DNA of 18,009 nucleotides from JARRQB01 sp965368585 (lineage in GTDB: Bacteria > Pseudomonadota > Gammaproteobacteria > Chromatiales > Chromatiaceae), in assembly GCA_965368585.1 (NCBI GenBank), contig CBDUNM010000108.1:1-18009 (forward strand), written 5' to 3'. The notes below the pieces were generated by a model. The model worked only from the letters and a program-made list of their open reading frames with translations. It ran no database searches and had not been told where the DNA came from. Shown here piece after piece: positions 14,579 through 18,009 of the stretch. The first letter of the stretch is position 1. Every line of letters starts with the position of its first letter. A program made the translations under genes and the position numbers.

Positions 14579-16402
14579 TCAATCAATCCCGCTCAGCCAT
14601 GCGGCGCGGCGATTTTTCTGTGTGACCGTCAGCGACGATTCGTCAACCAGCCACAGGTCGCAGGTATCCAGTACCGCGTGCTGCGGAAACAAGTCGAACG
14701 TCATCAGTTCATCGCGGCGAAACGCGTGGATGGCGATCGCCGCACCCTCGCGACCTTGCTCGATTCGTTTGCTCAGCGACTCAGGCTTGACCTGAATACC
14801 GTCCAGCGCGACGATGCGGTCACCGGCGGACAGACCGGCGTTATGGGCCGCGCCGCCGTTGTATACATGCGTGATCTCCGCAAACGGGCCGTCACCGCGT
14901 GTGCGAGCGCCAAGCGCCAGTGGGGACACGCCAGGTGTTCTTGCGTTGTCCGTGCAGCCGCCCTGATCATCTGGTCCTCGCGCCGCGCGTAAAACAAACC
15001 CGACGCCAACGCTGGCAAACCAATCCACTAACGGCAACTCATCAGTGCCATGAACGTAACGTTCAAAGAAAACAGACAAATCGGTTGCGGCCAACTCGTT
15101 CGCTAATCGTTCTACCCCGTCTTCGGGTACACCGATACCAGGTCTTCCGAATTGTTCCCATAGCGCGCGCATAAGGTCGTCGAGACACACGCTTTCGGCA
15201 GTTCGGTTTCGTAGCTCCATATCAAGACCGAACGCCACCAAACCACCTTTAGCATAGTAGCTCACGATCGCGTTCGGCGCATTTTCGTCCTGCTTGTAGA
15301 ACTTGGTCCACGCATCGAAGCTCGATTCCGCGATGGACTGAATTGAGCGTCCGGTACCGCGCATCACCCGAGTTACGTTCTGGGCGACGAGTTCAAGATA
15401 ACTTTCGCATGCGATGCACCGGCTGCGCACCAGGGCTAATTCATCGTAGTAGCTGGTGATGCCCTCAAATGCCCACAACAGGTTGGTGTGGACTTCGCAC
15501 GACAGGTCGGCGCTCTGTAGCCGCTCGGGCCGAATACGTTTGACGTGCCAAAGATGGAAATATTCATGGCTACATAAACCCAGAAACCGACGATATCCCT
15601 CGGTGGGCAGCTCCATACCGACCGCCGGTAGATCGTCACGGTTACACATCAAACTTGTCGAACGCCGGTGCTCGAGACCGCCGTAGCCGTCGCCGACGGC
15701 CATGGTGAGGAACAGGTATCGATCAATCGGAGCTGGATCTCCGAACAGAGCAAGATGTTGTCTGCAGATTCGTTCCAGGTCAGCCCGCAGACGAAGAGCA
15801 TCGACGGCCACTCGTCCCGAAACAACCATTGCGTGCTGAATTCCCTTTACATCGAAAACGATCTCTTCGAATCGCCCCATTTCGACCGGATGATCAATCA
15901 ATTCCTCGTAGTCATCGGCGCGATAAGTACCGAATCCCGCTTGATTCACGGATACAACTGAAAGCGCTGTCGCGACGCACCAACTGGAAACCAGAGGATC
16001 CGAGGGGGGTTCGATATCCAACCGATACGTCTCAGTTTCCTGGCCGATCACGCGTAAAAAGACGCTAGGTCCGTTGAAATAGCCGTGCGTTATGTCCAGA
16101 TGCGCCGCGCGAACGCTCAGATCCCAAGCGTACACCCGATAGACCACGCTGACTGGCCCGTCAATCGGATCGAGTTGCCACGTCTGTTTATCTAGTTTTT
16201 TAACACCGATCTGTTGATCCGCCGCATGCGCGCGCAGAGAAAAGATGTGGCGTGCAAAATCCCTGATCATGTAGCTGCCAGGTATCCATGCCGGCAGTGA
16301 AAGCAATTGTCCTTGCGGCGCCGGCTTATCGATGGAAAGAGTCACTTCAAAATAGTGACCGGCAGGATCTGCAGGTATAATTCGATAAGCAATGTTCGCC
16401 AT
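14579..16402 (-). CDS. M61-family metallopeptidase with C-terminal PDZ domain
   Basis: Zinc aminopeptidase of the M61 glycyl aminopeptidase family. The start is ATG 16402 with GAGGAG just upstream; the longer open frame to 16639 overlaps the TerB-like gene and has unrelated composition. The 607-residue product has an N-terminal beta domain (PAWIPGSYMIRDFARHI, about 37-53), the zinc motif HEYFH (H279, E280, H283), the third ligand region WAFEGITSYYDE (E313), and a PDZ domain near 490-570 (GGAAHNAGLSAGDRIVALDG). There is no signal peptide, so it should be cytoplasmic. Its substrate is unknown. The stop overlaps or abuts birA, suggesting co-transcription. Confidence 0.92.
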   Translation of the reverse strand: MANIAYRIIPADPAGHYFEVTLSIDKPAPQGQLLSLPAWIPGSYMIRDFARHIFSLRAHAADQQIGVKKLDKQTWQLDPIDGPVSVVYRVYAWDLSVRAAHLDITHGYFNGPSVFLRVIGQETETYRLDIEPPSDPLVSSWCVATALSVVSVNQAGFGTYRADDYEELIDHPVEMGRFEEIVFDVKGIQHAMVVSGRVAVDALRLRADLERICRQHLALFGDPAPIDRYLFLTMAVGDGYGGLEHRRSTSLMCNRDDLPAVGMELPTEGYRRFLGLCSHEYFHLWHVKRIRPERLQSADLSCEVHTNLLWAFEGITSYYDELALVRSRCIACESYLELVAQNVTRVMRGTGRSIQSIAESSFDAWTKFYKQDENAPNAIVSYYAKGGLVAFGLDMELRNRTAESVCLDDLMRALWEQFGRPGIGVPEDGVERLANELAATDLSVFFERYVHGTDELPLVDWFASVGVGFVLRAARGPDDQGGCTDNARTPGVSPLALGARTRGDGPFAEITHVYNGGAAHNAGLSAGDRIVALDGIQVKPESLSKRIEQGREGAAIAIHAFRRDELMTFDLFPQHAVLDTCDLWLVDESSLTVTQKNRRAAWLSGID

Positions 16403-16458
16403 ATCTCCTCGTTCGTACGTTGCGAGAATCGTTTGCGCCTCTAATGCGGAGTCGACCG

Positions 16459-16911
16459 CTACGAGTGTTTGGTAGCCTGAACGACGTGCTTTGCGCGAAT
16501 AAAATCTCGATGAGGCACGTACAGCAGATCGGCAAGCCGGCGAATCAGGTGCTCTTCGTAGTGATGAAGAACGCCATCGCTGTATGCGACGTGCCAAAGG
16601 GCGCACACCAGATTGAATTTCTGCTCCGGGGAGTAACACTCGTTGATCACGTCGACATGTTCATGCAGGGAAACTGAGCGATCAAGATTCCGTTCCGCGT
16701 CGTCAACAAGCTGATCTACTGCTGCCGTTTCGAGCCCAAGTAGTGATATCAGGCGATCTTTTAACGCGCGGCACTCACTTGGGTCGCGCTTGAAGTCAGC
16801 ACGTGCGACATCGACGAGTAACACGACAGCTGCCAGATCAAAAGCCCTGTCGTTTGAAGAATATCCACTCGTATCCTCAGGTACCAATAATTTACGCAAT
16901 TTCGCTAACAT
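16459..16911 (-). CDS. TerB-like protein
   Basis: A 150-residue all-helical protein with the TerB-type pattern: acidic helix DLAAVVLLVDVARADFKRD (about 25-43) and a second one ALWHVAYSDGVLHHYEEHLIRRLADLLYV (103-131), each with the family's Asp/Glu pair that could bind metal. Despite the tellurite-resistance family name, such stand-alone proteins are widespread and their role is unclear. ATG 16911 is preceded only by a weak ribosome binding site. It lies 56 bases upstream of the M61 peptidase on the same strand. Confidence 0.8.
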   Translation of the reverse strand: MLAKLRKLLVPEDTSGYSSNDRAFDLAAVVLLVDVARADFKRDPSECRALKDRLISLLGLETAAVDQLVDDAERNLDRSVSLHEHVDVINECYSPEQKFNLVCALWHVAYSDGVLHHYEEHLIRRLADLLYVPHRDFIRAKHVVQATKHS

Positions 16912-17099
16912 CTGATCACGTTTATTGGAGACAACTTATCATTACGACATCACGACGCCTCTTTGATTCACCTGTACTGGTTTTCTAGCCTACCGAAGCC
17001 AATGCTGATTGTGAATTGACAACCCGTGTCATTCAAGACGTTCGGCGCGTGTTCAACCACTTTTGATTTGGCGCGCAATCCCGCGCCAGGAAAATTGCA
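16912..17099. other. Intergenic DNA upstream of the TerB-like gene
   Basis: No gene is seen. A small hairpin TGGCGCG/CGCGCCA (17069-17075 and 17082-17088) is present but lacks a T run on either strand. The region would have to hold the promoter for the TerB-M61-birA-coaX group; no convincing -35/-10 pair was found. Confidence 0.4.
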
Positions 17100-17333
17100 C
17101 TAGCCGCAAAGGCGCTTACTTAAGGCGATACGGCTCGTTTTTGGATGAAACGTCGGCAACAGGGGGGAGTCGCGAAGCGGTGAACGCCTCGCCATGGATC
17201 GAGAGGCTGGACTTATTCGCGCAACAGGGACGGCGTAGCAAGGAAGTATTTACGGCCATTTCCGGAAGAAATGATCCGTGGCGGCGGGCCAACTACTCCA
17301 CGATAGCCGCTAAGTAAGCGCCATTTTTACTAG
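17100..17333. repeat. 234-bp stretch bounded by 23-bp imperfect inverted repeats
   Basis: CTAG...GGCGCTTACTTA at 17100-17122 is repeated inverted at 17311-17333 (TAAGTAAGCGCC...CTAG), with 12 contiguous and 18 of 23 matching bases. The outermost four bases on both sides are CTAG, which could be a target duplication or part of the repeat. In addition ACTAGCCG(C/T)AAA occurs as a direct repeat at 17099-17110 and 17329-17340. The interior carries a short open frame (17063-17317, reaching into the repeats) that matches no family I know. It may be a small non-autonomous element or an insertion-sequence remnant. Confidence 0.4.
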
Positions 17334-17339
17334 CCGTAA

Positions 17340-17455
17340 ATCGGGATAGGGGCGACCAGCATAGCTGGCCGAGCCCCTCCCACACCACCCGGCATGCGGG
17401 TCCGCACCGGGCGGTTCGGGAAGTTGAGGTCACGAGGTGCCCATGCTGGGCGCAC
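17340..17455 (-). mobile_element. Deleted group II intron (class C type) behind the rRNA terminator
   Basis: Read on the minus strand the element starts GTGCGCCCAGCATGGGC (from 17455), a typical bacterial group II intron 5' end, and runs within about 35 bases into a domain V hairpin (17417-17383): CCGCCCGG paired with CCGGGTGG, TGCG with CGCA, loop GACC and a two-base TG bulge on the 3' side. Next is a domain VI stem, GGGGC...GCCCC (17377-17349) enclosing CCAGC/GCTGG, with no obvious bulged A, and an end at CCCCTATCCCGAT (17352-17340). Nearly all of domains I-IV and the reverse transcriptase are missing, so it is immobile. Its place, right after a terminator T tract on the same strand, is the preferred site of class C introns. 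Exact ends are inferred. Confidence 0.75.
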
Positions 17456-17460
17456 AAAAG

Positions 17461-17494
17461 AAAACCCCTGATCGTCGCTACGATCAGGGGTTTT
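17461..17494 (-). terminator. Rho-independent terminator of the rRNA operon
   Basis: AAAACCCCTGATCG (17461-17474) and CGATCAGGGGTTTT (17481-17494) form a perfect 14-bp stem with the loop TCGCTA. On the minus strand it lies nine bases after the 5S 3' end and is followed by TTTTCTTTT, the expected U-rich tail, immediately after which the intron remnant begins. Confidence 0.92.
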
Positions 17495-17503
17495 AGCATT
17501 AAA

Positions 17504-17620
17504 GCCTGGCAGTGCCCTACTCTCACATGGGGAAACCCCACACTACCATCGGCGATGCACCGTTTCACTTCTGAGTTCGGGATGGGATCAGGTGGTTCCA
17601 ATGCTCCATGGCCGCCAGGC
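17504..17620 (-). rRNA. rrf: 5S ribosomal RNA
   Basis: On the minus strand it starts GCCTGGCGGCCATGGAGC and ends GTAGGGCACTGCCAGGC; these termini pair to form helix I. The internal CCGAACTCAGAAGTGAAAC segment is the universal bacterial 5S signature. Length is about 117 bases (one or two more at each end are possible). It follows the 23S gene on the same strand. Confidence 0.97.
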
Positions 17621-17629
17621 AAACTGTTC

Positions 17630-17655
17630 GACTTGACGTGTTTCCACGGCAAGTC
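17630..17655 (-). other. Hairpin in the 23S-5S spacer
   Basis: GACTTG/CAAGTC plus CGTG/CACG, separated by one mismatch, close on a four-base loop within the 108-base spacer. Such stems in rRNA spacers are usually RNA-processing sites. A second small palindrome, CCAAAACTTTTGG, lies close to the 23S end (17708-17720). Confidence 0.5.
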
Positions 17656-17728
17656 ATGTTTGGTTTGATCGACAAGGCGTCGGATACAGTGTTGTTTCAA
17701 CAACGCTCCAAAACTTTTGGGCGTTATA

Positions 17729-18009
<281 letters not shown>

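Noticed and set aside
16403..16639. N-terminal extension of the M61 peptidase frame
   Set aside because: It overlaps the TerB-like gene in another frame, is Arg/Ser-rich, and a strong ribosome binding site directly precedes ATG 16402.

Overview
The window comes from a moderately GC-rich proteobacterium, most likely a gammaproteobacterium. The type II secretion (T2SS) genes run E-F-G-H-I-J-K-L-M-N(C)-D, the order of the Xanthomonas xps cluster. The other half resembles the conserved gammaproteobacterial neighbourhood rrn - birA - coaX - tRNA-Thr(UGU), known from E. coli as rrnB-murB-birA-coaA-thrU.

Layout. At 1-79 (minus) lies the first 26 codons of a gene for a probable exported protein, preceded by a good sigma-54 -24/-12 promoter at 178-194. 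A 588-base, partly AT-rich intergenic region (80-667) then leads into a long plus-strand T2SS operon (668-11896): ATPase GspE, inner-membrane GspF, pseudopilins G, H, I, J and K, inner-membrane GspL and GspM, a GspC/XpsN-type coupling protein, and the secretin GspD. Most genes touch or overlap by 1-14 bases, and GTG/TTG starts are frequent. The main gap is 138 bases before gspD, where an 8-codon open reading frame ends on the gspD start codon. No prepilin peptidase gene is present, so it must be elsewhere. A bidirectional terminator (11925-11952) closes the operon.

Everything beyond it is on the minus strand. Reading in the direction of transcription (from 18009 down): 23S rRNA (3' end only), 5S rRNA, a strong terminator, a deleted group II intron just behind that terminator, a 234-bp inverted-repeat-bounded stretch of unknown origin, a TerB-like gene, an M61-family peptidase with a PDZ domain, birA, coaX, a small SPOR-like membrane protein, and tRNA-Thr(UGU). 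The tRNA faces the end of gspD across the shared terminator.

How the genes fit together. GspE powers a periplasmic pseudopilus (G core; H, I, J, K tip) assembled on the F/L/M platform, and GspC links it to the secretin GspD. Two features are unusual. GspE carries an MshEN-like N-terminus (two 24-residue motifs, 5-residue spacer), the fold that binds cyclic-di-GMP in MshE. GspD has an extra C-terminal module of about 150 residues matching the periplasmic part of the SPOR-like protein encoded just across the terminator (same motifs at almost identical spacing). That suggests a secretin with its own peptidoglycan-binding or envelope-anchoring module, and it is the main candidate for something new here. 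The group II intron remnant (5' end joined to domains V-VI behind the rRNA terminator) is the second notable find.
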